Shown: positions 9,360 through 16,868 of the stretch, in pieces | Position numbering within the stretch: the stretch's first letter is position 1 | How the letters are laid out: each line of letters starts with the position of its first letter | NCBI GenBank assembly: GCA_002840055.1 | Contig: PGZJ01000003.1 | Span: forward strand, 310,001-374,000 | Length of the DNA stretch: 64,000 bases | Direction of reading: 5' to 3' | Source: Gammaproteobacteria bacterium HGW-Gammaproteobacteria-11 | GTDB taxonomy: Bacteria; Pseudomonadota; Gammaproteobacteria; Pseudomonadales; Pseudomonadaceae | Made by a program: the position numbers and the translations under genes | The notes under the pieces: model-generated | Told to the model about the DNA's origin: nothing | Database searches by the model: none | What the model saw: the letters and a program-made list of their open reading frames with translations, nothing else

Positions 9360-9875
9360 ATGACTACACCCCTCGTTCTGACTGTAATCTCCGCCGACAA
9401 ACCCGGACTGGTGGAAAGTATCGCCCAGGTCATTACCCGGCACGGTGGCAACTGGCTGGAAAGCCGTATGGCGCGCATGGCCGGGCAGTTTGCCGGCATT
9501 CTCAGGGTGGATATTGCTGCGGACAAGGTTGATGCCCTGCGTACCGACCTGACCGGACTGACCAGTCTGGGTATCAACGTGCAGGCCGCCGTCAGCGGTC
9601 AGGCCGACGAACCGGCGCTGCAAGTAATGCACCTGAACCTGCTGGGCAATGACCGGCCCGGCATTGTTCATGAGGTATCACAGATTCTGGCCCGGCATGG
9701 CGTTAACGTCGACAAACTGGAAACCGAATGCAGCCCCGCTCCCATGAGCGCCGATCTGTTGTTCAAGGCCAGTGCGCGACTGGGCATTCAAGCTCAAACC
9801 GATCTTGACAGCCTGCGCGCCGATCTCGAACACCTGGCAGACGACCTGATGGTCGAGCTCAGCGAAACAGACTGA
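9360..9875 (+). CDS. GcvR-like ACT-domain regulator
   Basis: 171 aa with two ACT domains: residues about 5-80 (LVLTVISADKPGLVESIAQVITRHGGNWLESRMARM) and about 90-165 (NLLGNDRPGIVHEVSQILARHGVNVDKLET). This is the layout of the glycine cleavage system repressor GcvR, which senses glycine and counteracts the activator GcvA. A complete gcvTHP cluster lies 19-24 kb away in this window, but no gcvA was seen. Other ACT-ACT proteins in Pseudomonas share this layout with different or unknown roles, so the GcvR label is by family only. The 3' end abuts the convergent sensor kinase gene, with one base between stops. Confidence 0.8.
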   Translation: MTTPLVLTVISADKPGLVESIAQVITRHGGNWLESRMARMAGQFAGILRVDIAADKVDALRTDLTGLTSLGINVQAAVSGQADEPALQVMHLNLLGNDRPGIVHEVSQILARHGVNVDKLETECSPAPMSADLLFKASARLGIQAQTDLDSLRADLEHLADDLMVELSETD

Positions 9876-9876
9876 A

Positions 9877-12771
9877 TCAGTCCGCCAACAAGCGCTTTAT
9901 CGCCTCGCGCAGGTCCTGTATCTGCAGCGGTTTGGTCAAATAAGCGGCAACATCCAGATCACTGACCCTGGCACGATCAGCCGGCAGCGCGCCGGCACTG
10001 ATGATGATGACCGGCAAATCCCGTGTTCGGGCGCTGCTGCGCAGCGAGCGCAGCAGGCGGTCACCCTGCATGTCCGGCAGATCGATATCCAGCAACAACA
10101 CTTCGGGCGGCCGCTCGGTGATCAGGTGCAGTGCTTCCAGCCCGTTCTCAAGCAGCCTGACCCGCGCCAGATCACTCAATGCATGCTGAACCAGAATCTG
10201 ACTGGCGCGGTCATCCTCGACATACACCAGATCATGCAGACCAGAACTGACGCCGGCCTCCCAGTCGCTGCGGGCACTGACTGACAACTGCGCCTGCTGC
10301 AACTCGATCCAGAAACAGCTGCCAACACCCGCGTCACTGCGCACCCCCATGCTGCCATCCATCAGCCCGGCCAACTCACGACAGAGTGCCAGCCCTATGC
10401 CGGTTCCCTTGATCGCTCCGTTCTCATGACCAAGACGCTGGAAAGGTTTGAACAGCAAAGGCTGGTCAGCCTGACGAATACCCACCCCGTCATCCTCGAC
10501 CAGCAGCTGTACGCGCCCATCCACGAGCTTGCAGCCAAGCCGGATAGTGCCACCGGGGCGATTGTATTTGATGGCATTGCTCAGCAGGTTCAGCAGTACC
10601 TGACGCAGCCGACGGGGTTCCGCACGAACCAGCAGCATTGTCGGCGGCTCATTCAGTTCCAGGTTGATACCGGCCGCGCTGCGTTCCGGCTGCATTTGCT
10701 CAGCACAGGCCTTGAGCAAGGCCCAGGCATCCACTGACTCAAGCTGAATCTCCGGCCGTTCGGCTTCAATCCGGGCCAGGTCCAGCACATCATCCACCAA
10801 CAGGCACAAATGCTGGCTGGCGATCAGTATTTCATCGACCTGACGCTTGAGCTGTGTGCGTGGCATGTCACGTTCGATGTCCAGTGCCATCAATTGGGCA
10901 AAGCCCTGAATGGCGTTCAGGGGTGTACGCAGCTCGTGGCTCATGCTGGAGAGGAAGCGCGTCTTGGCAATGTTCGCCGACTGAGCCTGCAAACTGGCGG
11001 TACGCAGGGCTTCCTGGGTAGCCTTGATCGCATCAATGTCGACATGGGTACCGGCAATGCGTGCCGGACGTTGCGAGCGACGGTCAATCTGCACCACCCG
11101 GCCACGGGCCAGCAGCCAATGATAGTCGCCTTCCGCGTCGCGTAGACGGTACTCGGCATCCAGGCGTCGATCCAGGCTGCGCGGCAACAGACTGTCACGC
11201 GCCACAGACAGATCATCAGGGTGCACACGAGCAAGAAAATGCTGTACGTCCAGGCGATTATCCGGCAAGCCGAAACGCTCCGGCAGACGACCTTGAAACT
11301 GGATCAACTGCTGCCCGACATCCACTTCCCATAGGCTTTCGGTCGTTGACTCGAGCACCCGCTCCAACTGCTTGCTGGTATCCAGTCGACGCTGTTCACT
11401 GTCTGCCAGGCGGCTGCCCAAGCCTGCCGCTGTGGCGGACATGGCCTGCAGCTCGGCAATCGGCGATTGGATTGGCGCAGGAAACCACTTGCCCTCGCCA
11501 ATTTCATCGAGCATCTCCCCAACCCCGGCAATCGGACCCTGCAGCTGGGTACTCAACTGCCGCGAACGAATCCACATGGCGACAAAAAACAGGGTATAGA
11601 ACAACAACAGACCGAGAATCAGCAGATAGCCAATGCGCTGGAAATGGCTTGCCAGATCATTGGTCTGCCGAAAAACATTGGCCTCATCGACCAGCGTGAT
11701 CAGTTTCCAGCCGGTCTCGGGTATATCCGCCCAGGCTGCCAGTTGCGCTCGGCCACCCAATACCACCGGCTTTAGCCCCTGGCTCTGACTCTCCACCAGC
11801 ATCGCCAGATCGCGGGTATCGGTGCGGTTGATAAGATTGAAATCACCCGGCTTGAAAATCTCCTGACGGATAGCCTCGTGGTAACTGAAACTGGTCAGTT
11901 CATCCAGACCCAGGTCACGCTCACCCACCTCCGGCAACGCCATGATGTTCAGCTCGTCGCTGACCAGCAGGGCATAGCCGCCCCAGGGCAGATCAAGACC
12001 GGCAATTTCTTCAAGAATGTTGTCGACGGTGATGTCCAGCCCGACCACCCCTTCGAGAAAGTCGTCCCGGTACACCGGGGCCATGGCGGACATCATCCAG
12101 CCCTGACCGGCTGGATCAACATAAATATCGGTCCAGGTGACCTGCCGCGCGGGGTTGTTCACCGCATCGGCGAGGTAATAAAAATTGTACTCAGGAATAG
12201 CCATATCATGGGGATACTGCTCCGGTGTCAAAAACCACGGCCAGATACGGTTGTAACTGTCGTGGCTGTTGAAATATACCGCCGCGACCAGGCTGTTACG
12301 GGCTTCGATGGACTGCATCAGCGGATCCAGACGCGACAGTCTCAGCACCTTGTCCAGGTCCTGCTGCTGCTCTGGCGTGGCGGCCGAATAGAAGGATGCC
12401 GCACCGCCCCGGTCCTGTGGACTGTAGAGCACGCCTGAGTCTGTGCGGGCAAGATTGGCCCGTTCTGCATCCAGGCTGACATGCAGCGGTGCCTGTAACG
12501 CCTCACGGGTCTGATCAGCAAACAGGCTGGCCAGATCGGCTACCGACTGCAGTCGCTGGCTGATCAGACGCGACTCCTGGGCCGCCGCCCCCTGCAGGTC
12601 CAGCAGCGCCGTCTCACGCAGATGAGACACCTGGGCATCTCGAATGGCAATGTTGGTCAGCAGGTAAGCTGCCACCAATACGGTTTCCACCAGGATCAGG
12701 GGAATCAGCGCGCTCTGCACAAAGGCGCGCCACATCCACTGTCTGAGTCCTGTCCGGTTTTCCGTCTGCAT
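9877..12771 (-). CDS. Membrane hybrid sensor histidine kinase (dCACHE-PAS-HisKA-HATPase-REC)
   Basis: About 964 aa from the ATG at 12771; a further ATG at 12840 would add 23 residues, and neither has a clear ribosome site. A first membrane helix near residues 15-40 is followed by a large periplasmic dCACHE-like sensor (to about 375; note TWTDIYVDPAGQGW and GVVGLDITVDNIL), a second helix (YLLILGLLLFYTLFFVAMWI), a linker, a PAS_3 domain with conserved HPDD, the HisKA His in MSHELRTPLNAIQGF, an ATP-binding domain (NLLSNAIKYN, GTGIGLALC) and a C-terminal receiver with phospho-Asp in LLLDIDLPDMQG. It has no adjacent response regulator or Hpt gene, so its partner is unknown. It is divergent from the DUF1538 operon. 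Confidence 0.9.
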   Translation of the reverse strand: MQTENRTGLRQWMWRAFVQSALIPLILVETVLVAAYLLTNIAIRDAQVSHLRETALLDLQGAAAQESRLISQRLQSVADLASLFADQTREALQAPLHVSLDAERANLARTDSGVLYSPQDRGGAASFYSAATPEQQQDLDKVLRLSRLDPLMQSIEARNSLVAAVYFNSHDSYNRIWPWFLTPEQYPHDMAIPEYNFYYLADAVNNPARQVTWTDIYVDPAGQGWMMSAMAPVYRDDFLEGVVGLDITVDNILEEIAGLDLPWGGYALLVSDELNIMALPEVGERDLGLDELTSFSYHEAIRQEIFKPGDFNLINRTDTRDLAMLVESQSQGLKPVVLGGRAQLAAWADIPETGWKLITLVDEANVFRQTNDLASHFQRIGYLLILGLLLFYTLFFVAMWIRSRQLSTQLQGPIAGVGEMLDEIGEGKWFPAPIQSPIAELQAMSATAAGLGSRLADSEQRRLDTSKQLERVLESTTESLWEVDVGQQLIQFQGRLPERFGLPDNRLDVQHFLARVHPDDLSVARDSLLPRSLDRRLDAEYRLRDAEGDYHWLLARGRVVQIDRRSQRPARIAGTHVDIDAIKATQEALRTASLQAQSANIAKTRFLSSMSHELRTPLNAIQGFAQLMALDIERDMPRTQLKRQVDEILIASQHLCLLVDDVLDLARIEAERPEIQLESVDAWALLKACAEQMQPERSAAGINLELNEPPTMLLVRAEPRRLRQVLLNLLSNAIKYNRPGGTIRLGCKLVDGRVQLLVEDDGVGIRQADQPLLFKPFQRLGHENGAIKGTGIGLALCRELAGLMDGSMGVRSDAGVGSCFWIELQQAQLSVSARSDWEAGVSSGLHDLVYVEDDRASQILVQHALSDLARVRLLENGLEALHLITERPPEVLLLDIDLPDMQGDRLLRSLRSSARTRDLPVIIISAGALPADRARVSDLDVAAYLTKPLQIQDLREAIKRLLAD

Positions 12772-12876
12772 GCCATTCAAACCAATGAGTTGATTGATAT
12801 CAGTCCCTGTTCCGGGATCCTTTGCTATCCTGTGGCGCATGTCAAAGGGTCAGGCCAACCAGGAACCCCCGTTATT

Positions 12877-14394
12877 GTGAATCATCTGCACGCATTCTGG
12901 CATACCCTCAAGCACGCCTTTGGCAATCTCATGCCGATCGTGCTGGTGGTCGGGCTATTTCAGATCTTCGTGATACGTCAGGTACCCGAGGGACTGGGCA
13001 GCATGCTGCTCGGACTGGGCATTGTCATCCTCGGTGTGGCCATCTTCCTGCAGGGCCTGGAGCTGGGTATTTTCCCGGTCGGCAAGAATCTCTCCAATGC
13101 CTTCGCCCGGCGCGGCTCGCTACCCTTGCTGATGGCCTTTGGTTTCAGTCTGGGCTTCTCGGCGGTAGTCGCCGAACCGGCCTTGATCGCCGTTGCCCAG
13201 CAGGCCGAAGAGATCAGCGGTGGTCGCATAGACAGTTTGACTCTGCGCTTGCTGGTGGCCCTGTCGGTTGGTCTGGTGGTGGCTGTGGGGGTCCTGCGCA
13301 CCCTGCTTGGTCACCCGTTGCACTGGTACATGATCAGCGGTTACCTGCTGGTCGTAACAGTCACCTTTTTTGCGCCCGCTGAAATCGTCGGCTTGGCCTA
13401 CGATTCCGGCGGCGTCACCACCAATATTGTCACCGTGCCACTGATTGCCGCACTGGGTATCGGTCTGGCCAGCTCGATCCGAGGGCGCAACCCGCTGGCC
13501 CACGGCTTTGGCCTGGTTGCGCTGGCAGTTATGGTGCCAATGATTGCCGTGCAGCTCTACGGCATCGTGGTCTATACCCTGTTCCCGGTGGAAGCCAGTC
13601 TGACCGAGGCGCAGATGCTCGCGACCCAAGCCAGTGAGGTGCTGCCAATAAAAGATAGCCTGGGCCGGCAACTGCTGGTCATGCTGATGGACCTGTTCGG
13701 CATGCTGCGCGATGTTTTGCCGATTATCCTGGTAATCGTGTTCTTCCAGTATGGCGTGATCCGCAAACCCATTCCCTACGTGCGCCGGGTCATTCTCGGT
13801 TTTGCCATGGTCATCCTCGGCCTCTACGCCTTTGTCATCGGCCTCAAACTCGGCCTGTTTCCGGTCGGCCGCAGCATGGCAGAGCAGTTGATCGGTCTGG
13901 ATACGCTGCTGTACATCTATCTCTTTGCCTTTGCCATCGGCTTCGCCACCACCATGGCGGAGCCGGCATTGATCGCCATAGGTCAGCAGGCCGAAGAAGC
14001 CGCCAATGGCAAATTGCAGGCCAGCCATATCCGCTTGCTGGTCGCACTCGGCGTAGCCATAGGCATCAGTATTGGCGTACACCGGATCATCACCGGCGAC
14101 TCAATCCACTACTACATCATGGCCGGCTATGCGCTGGTCATTCTGCTGACCTTTCTGGCGCCGCGCTTTATTGTGCCCCTGGCATTCGATCTGGGCGGGG
14201 TAACCACCTCCGAGGTTACCGTACCCCTGGTTACCGCCCTGGGTATCGGTCTGGCAACCAACATAGAAGGTCGCAGTGTACTGATCGACGGCTTTGGCCT
14301 GATTGCCTTTGCCTCCATTTTCCCCATTGTTACCGTCCTGCTCTACGCTATCGTCATGGAGCGGATCAAGCCTGCCATAGGAGAGACATCATGA
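12877..14394 (+). CDS. Tandem DUF1538 membrane protein (UmpAB-like), probable ion transporter
   Basis: About 505 aa from the GTG at 12877, the start nearest the first conserved helix; a GTG at 12832 is also in frame. The protein is an internal duplication of two DUF1538 units, each with about six hydrophobic segments and the same landmarks in order: GLELGIFPVG / GLKLGLFPVG, AEPALIAVAQQAEE / AEPALIAIGQQAEE, and GGVTT-(N/S)-x-VTVPL. Members of this family have been described as Na+/H+ antiporters (UmpA/UmpB in Halomonas, from memory), usually as two separate genes. Here both halves are fused. It overlaps the PII-like gene by four bases (ATGA), and a CBS-domain gene follows, so transport is probably under metabolite or nucleotide control. 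Location: inner membrane. Confidence 0.85.
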   Translation: MNHLHAFWHTLKHAFGNLMPIVLVVGLFQIFVIRQVPEGLGSMLLGLGIVILGVAIFLQGLELGIFPVGKNLSNAFARRGSLPLLMAFGFSLGFSAVVAEPALIAVAQQAEEISGGRIDSLTLRLLVALSVGLVVAVGVLRTLLGHPLHWYMISGYLLVVTVTFFAPAEIVGLAYDSGGVTTNIVTVPLIAALGIGLASSIRGRNPLAHGFGLVALAVMVPMIAVQLYGIVVYTLFPVEASLTEAQMLATQASEVLPIKDSLGRQLLVMLMDLFGMLRDVLPIILVIVFFQYGVIRKPIPYVRRVILGFAMVILGLYAFVIGLKLGLFPVGRSMAEQLIGLDTLLYIYLFAFAIGFATTMAEPALIAIGQQAEEAANGKLQASHIRLLVALGVAIGISIGVHRIITGDSIHYYIMAGYALVILLTFLAPRFIVPLAFDLGGVTTSEVTVPLVTALGIGLATNIEGRSVLIDGFGLIAFASIFPIVTVLLYAIVMERIKPAIGETS

Positions 14395-14738
14395 AATTCT
14401 CGGTTTTGGTGGCCATGCTGGCCGAGGACCTTGAAGAACAGGCCATTGAAGTGGCCAAGGCCGCCGGAGCCGGCGGCATGACCATCCTCAACGGACGCGG
14501 ACTCGGCGCCGAACAGAAAAAGACCTTCTTCGGGTTGACCTACGAGGGCAGCCAGTCCGTACTGATTCTGGTATTGGAGAAGAAACTGTCACTGCGGGTC
14601 ATGAAACGACTGGTCGCCGAGCTGGATCTGAACAATCACAGCCGTGGGGTGGTCTTTACCCTGCCGCTGGAACATATTGCCGGCATCGATCACCGGCAGA
14701 TCGAACAATTCGAAGAACTGATCAAGAACGAGATCTGA
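14391..14738 (+). CDS. PII-like signalling protein
   Basis: 115 aa with the size and alternating strand/helix pattern of the PII/GlnB fold: KFSVLVAMLAEDLEEQAIEVAKAAGAGGMTIL, a loop-like GRGLGAEQKKTFFGLTYEG, then SQSVLILVLEKK and a C-terminal GVVFTLPLEHIAGI. It lacks the uridylylated T-loop tyrosine context of GlnB/GlnK, so it belongs with divergent PII-like proteins that bind nucleotides and regulate membrane transporters. The start codon overlaps the stop of the DUF1538 gene, implying tight stoichiometric coupling. The likely role, by inference, is a nucleotide- or metabolite-responsive plug or regulator of the DUF1538 protein. Confidence 0.82.
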   Translation: MKFSVLVAMLAEDLEEQAIEVAKAAGAGGMTILNGRGLGAEQKKTFFGLTYEGSQSVLILVLEKKLSLRVMKRLVAELDLNNHSRGVVFTLPLEHIAGIDHRQIEQFEELIKNEI

Positions 14739-14758
14739 CCCTTTTCAGGAGAACTGCC

Positions 14759-15154
14759 ATGCTGGTCAAAGACATCATGAAGTCCAATGTCGTCACCGTT
14801 TCAGCCTTTGCCACCGTGCGCCAGGCGATGAAAACCATGCGCGAACATGGCATCAAGTCACTGGTGGTACAAAAGGGCAACGAACATGATGCCTACGGAC
14901 TCATCACTTACAACGACATTCTCAAGACCATAGTCGCTGAGGAAGGTGATATTGACCTGATCAATGTCTACGACATCTGCACCAAACCGGCGCTGATCGT
15001 ATCCCGTGAGCTGGAAGTCAAATACGTCGCACGGCTGATGGTCAACATGTCGATCCACCGCATTCTGGTGACCAATGCCAACGAACTGGTGGGCATCATC
15101 ACCATGAACGACATCGTCAGCGCCATCCTCGAAATGGCCGACAGCGAACAGTAA
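14759..15154 (+). CDS. Stand-alone CBS-pair protein
   Basis: 131 aa consisting of two CBS domains only: residues about 1-62 (LVKDIMKSNVVTVSAFATVRQAMKTMREHGIKSLVV) and about 70-128 (YDICTKPALIVSRELEVKYVARLMVNMSIHRILVTNANELVGIITMNDIVSAI). CBS pairs bind adenosine nucleotides. The gene is 20 bases after the PII-like gene with an AGGAG ribosome site, and is the last gene before a strong terminator, so it closes a three-gene DUF1538-PII-CBS operon. It may act as a second nucleotide sensor for the transporter; that is inference from context. Confidence 0.85.
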   Translation: MLVKDIMKSNVVTVSAFATVRQAMKTMREHGIKSLVVQKGNEHDAYGLITYNDILKTIVAEEGDIDLINVYDICTKPALIVSRELEVKYVARLMVNMSIHRILVTNANELVGIITMNDIVSAILEMADSEQ

Positions 15155-15188
15155 AAAACCCGGGCAGTCACGCGACTGCCCGGGTTTT
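15155..15188 (+). terminator. Rho-independent terminator of the DUF1538-PII-CBS operon
   Basis: A perfect 15-base stem (left arm 15155-15169, right arm 15174-15188, with a four-base ACGC loop) begins at the CBS gene stop codon. The stem is GC-rich (CCCGGGCAGTC) and ends in TTTT on the plus strand and AAAA on the other, so it could work in both directions, also serving the convergent SDR gene. Confidence 0.92.
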
Positions 15189-15192
15189 ACTT

Positions 15193-15220
15193 GAAGCTTG
15201 AAGCTTATCGCTTGCCGCTG
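15193..15220. repeat. Heptanucleotide repeat array (NNNGCTT family), locus B
   Basis: Four consecutive 7-base units (GAAGCTT, GAAGCTT, ATCGCTT, GCCGCTG) fill the space between the terminator at 15188 and the SDR stop codon at 15225. Same unit family as at 7030-7129 and 48731-48839, here as a single array without its inverted partner. Confidence 0.7.
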
Positions 15221-15224
15221 CGCC

Positions 15225-16067
15225 TTACTGCCGCCCGATATAACCGGGATTGAATACCACCTGATCACCCTGGATCATGTCGAAAATATCCTGCGCAGCA
15301 ATAGCCGGGTCTTCCCAGTCTGCAGCCCGGTCATTTTCCGGATTGGCCAGCGGGCCCACCGAATGGCGGCTGATCTGTGTGCGCATGCCAGCCGGCGCAG
15401 CAATAAACACCTTGATATTGGCCTCGGCCAGTTCCTGAGCAGCGGTCTGGAACAGGCCATGCAGAGCGTGCTTGTTACCAGCGTAGTGTCCGAGTCCGGG
15501 CGGCGCAGCGCGCATGCCGAGAATCGATGACACATTCAAAATGGTGCCGCCGCCCTGCTCACGCATGATGGGTATGACGCGCTGGGCCAGATCAACGTAA
15601 GCCCAGTAGTTGACCTCGAACATATGTTGCGCCTTGGCGATATCCATCTGCTCAAGTGTAGCCAGATAGGAATAGCCGGCGTTGTTGAACAGGTAGTCGA
15701 TTCGACCGAAGGCCTGCATGGCGGCCTCAATGACTTGCGGGCGCTGAGCCGCTTCAGCCAGGTCGACCTCAACCACTACCGCCTCACCACCCTGACTGCG
15801 GATCTGCTCCGCCAGCGCCAACGACGGTTCCGGACGGATATCCACCAGCACCAGCTTCATGCCCTGCGCTGCACCGATCAACGCCAACTCGCGACCCAGG
15901 CCGTAGCTACTGCCAGTAATCACCGCAACTTTGCCGGCAAAGGGCTGGCCTGCCTGTGTTGACGACGAAGCATTGGCTGCCAAGCCTGCCAGCAGGAAAA
16001 CCAGACCGAGCAAGGCGGCAGCAAGCAATTTGAGCTGAGCGAATGAAAACAAGAGACGACCTGGCAT
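15225..16067 (-). CDS. Short-chain dehydrogenase/reductase with N-terminal export/anchor segment
   Basis: 280 aa from the ATG at 16067, which has AAGGAG at proper spacing; a longer frame to 16136 lacks this. Residues about 1-38 are a positively charged start, a long hydrophobic run (LLAAALLGLVFLLAGLA) and a signal-peptidase-like ANA. After that comes a classical SDR: TGSSYGLG dinucleotide motif near 50, NNAG near 130, a catalytic Ser in NVSS, and YAGNK giving the Tyr-xxx-Lys pair near 195. SDRs use NAD(P)H, which is a cytoplasmic cofactor, so the hydrophobic N-terminus more likely anchors the enzyme in the membrane than exports it. It is divergent from tetR, with a candidate operator copy in its leader at 16090-16111. 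Confidence 0.85.
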   Translation of the reverse strand: MPGRLLFSFAQLKLLAAALLGLVFLLAGLAANASSSTQAGQPFAGKVAVITGSSYGLGRELALIGAAQGMKLVLVDIRPEPSLALAEQIRSQGGEAVVVEVDLAEAAQRPQVIEAAMQAFGRIDYLFNNAGYSYLATLEQMDIAKAQHMFEVNYWAYVDLAQRVIPIMREQGGGTILNVSSILGMRAAPPGLGHYAGNKHALHGLFQTAAQELAEANIKVFIAAPAGMRTQISRHSVGPLANPENDRAADWEDPAIAAQDIFDMIQGDQVVFNPGYIGRQ

Positions 16068-16089
16068 GAGAAACTCCTTGATTATTGAT

Positions 16090-16111
16090 GCGCTTACCAT
16101 AGCGGAGGCGC
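16090..16111. promoter_or_regulatory. Candidate TetR operator in the SDR leader (site 1)
   Basis: The 22 bases here match the perfect palindrome at 16197-16218 at 18 of 22 positions, including the GCGC and AGGCGC ends and the TACCATA core. The site lies 23 bases upstream of the SDR start codon, downstream of a candidate minus-strand promoter, so a bound repressor would block SDR transcription. Recognised by comparing the three intergenic spaces around the TetR gene. Confidence 0.6.
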
Positions 16112-16196
16112 TGCAGCCTGCGGCCAACTGAAACATTCAGAGACAATACTATAGACAGCGATGTAATCGGCTCAGAAAATCCTTGACCAGCCACAG

Positions 16197-16218
16197 GCGC
16201 CTACCATATGGTAGGCGC
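16197..16218. promoter_or_regulatory. Perfect 22-bp palindromic operator at the tetR start (site 2)
   Basis: A perfect 22-base inverted repeat with core CTACC-ATAT-GGTAG flanked by GCGC on each side ends directly before the tetR ATG at 16219. A candidate promoter, TTGACC (16183-16188) with an 18-base spacer to TATGGT (16207-16212), is overlapped by the palindrome. TetR-family repressors typically bind such sites to repress themselves. Confidence 0.85.
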
Positions 16219-16782
16219 ATGGACACCCGAACCCAGATACTCAGCATTGCCTCCGATCTGCTACAGCGCCAGACCGTCAATGGTTTCAGCCTGCAGGAGG
16301 TAGCCGATCGCGTTGGCATCCGCAAGGCCAGTCTGTTCCATCACTATCGGAACAAGGACGCCCTTATTGCCGATGTACTGGAAAACAGCTTGGACGGTTT
16401 TCGCAAGCGCGTTGACAACATGCAGCAGCAGTCTGCTGAGCGCCAACTGGACGCCTTCCTTGATATCTATCAACACCGCATAGGCGCGGGCACCCGCCTC
16501 TGCTCGGTCAGCGGCGTTACCGGGGACTGGGATCATCTGGGCGAGGAACCGCGTCGCTGGGCCCTGGCCTTGCTCAACGAGCAGTATGCCTGGCTGAGGA
16601 AGATTGCCGAGCTGGGTGGCCTGGGCAATACCCCAGAACAGGCCGAGCGCTGGGCGGAACAGGTGATGATCAGGGTCCAGGGTGCCATGCTGCTCTCACG
16701 GGTCAAGAACAGCCCCCTGCCAATGGAACGCACTATCGCGCAACTGCGCAGCGAGTGGCCAGGCAGCAGCCGTAACAACTGA
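16219..16782 (+). CDS. TetR family transcriptional regulator
   Basis: 187 aa from the ATG at 16219 (a TTG at 16183 would add 12 residues encoded within the operator, which is unlikely). The N-terminal TetR helix-turn-helix spans about residues 8-55: TQILSIASDLLQRQ, FSLQEVADRVGIRKASLFHHYRNKDALIADVL. The C-terminal ligand domain has no recognised family signature. If transcription begins about seven bases after TATGGT, the mRNA would be almost leaderless. Matching operator sites lie before this gene, in the SDR leader and before the hydrolase-MFS pair, so it is probably the local repressor of the whole block. The ligand is unknown. Confidence 0.9.
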   Translation: MDTRTQILSIASDLLQRQTVNGFSLQEVADRVGIRKASLFHHYRNKDALIADVLENSLDGFRKRVDNMQQQSAERQLDAFLDIYQHRIGAGTRLCSVSGVTGDWDHLGEEPRRWALALLNEQYAWLRKIAELGGLGNTPEQAERWAEQVMIRVQGAMLLSRVKNSPLPMERTIAQLRSEWPGSSRNN

Positions 16783-16802
16783 AAGACAGAAAGAAACACA
16801 CC

Positions 16803-16823
16803 AGCCCTTCAGGGGCTTTTTTT
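16803..16823 (+). terminator. Rho-independent terminator after tetR
   Basis: A short stem, AGCCC / GGGCT (16803-16807 and 16813-16817), is followed by a run of T to 16823. It separates tetR from the downstream hydrolase-MFS transcription unit, which has its own operator copy. Confidence 0.75.
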
Positions 16824-16836
16824 AGCCATCAAGCAG

Positions 16837-16850
16837 CTACCGACTGGTAG
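16837..16850. promoter_or_regulatory. Candidate TetR operator before the hydrolase-MFS operon (site 3)
   Basis: CTACC-GACT-GGTAG, the same inverted repeat and four-base spacing as the core of the perfect palindrome at 16197-16218. It lies 18 bases before the hydrolase start codon and just upstream of its AAGGAG ribosome site. The outer GCGC flanks are not kept. Confidence 0.7.
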
Positions 16851-16868
16851 GTAGTCAAGGAGCGCATC

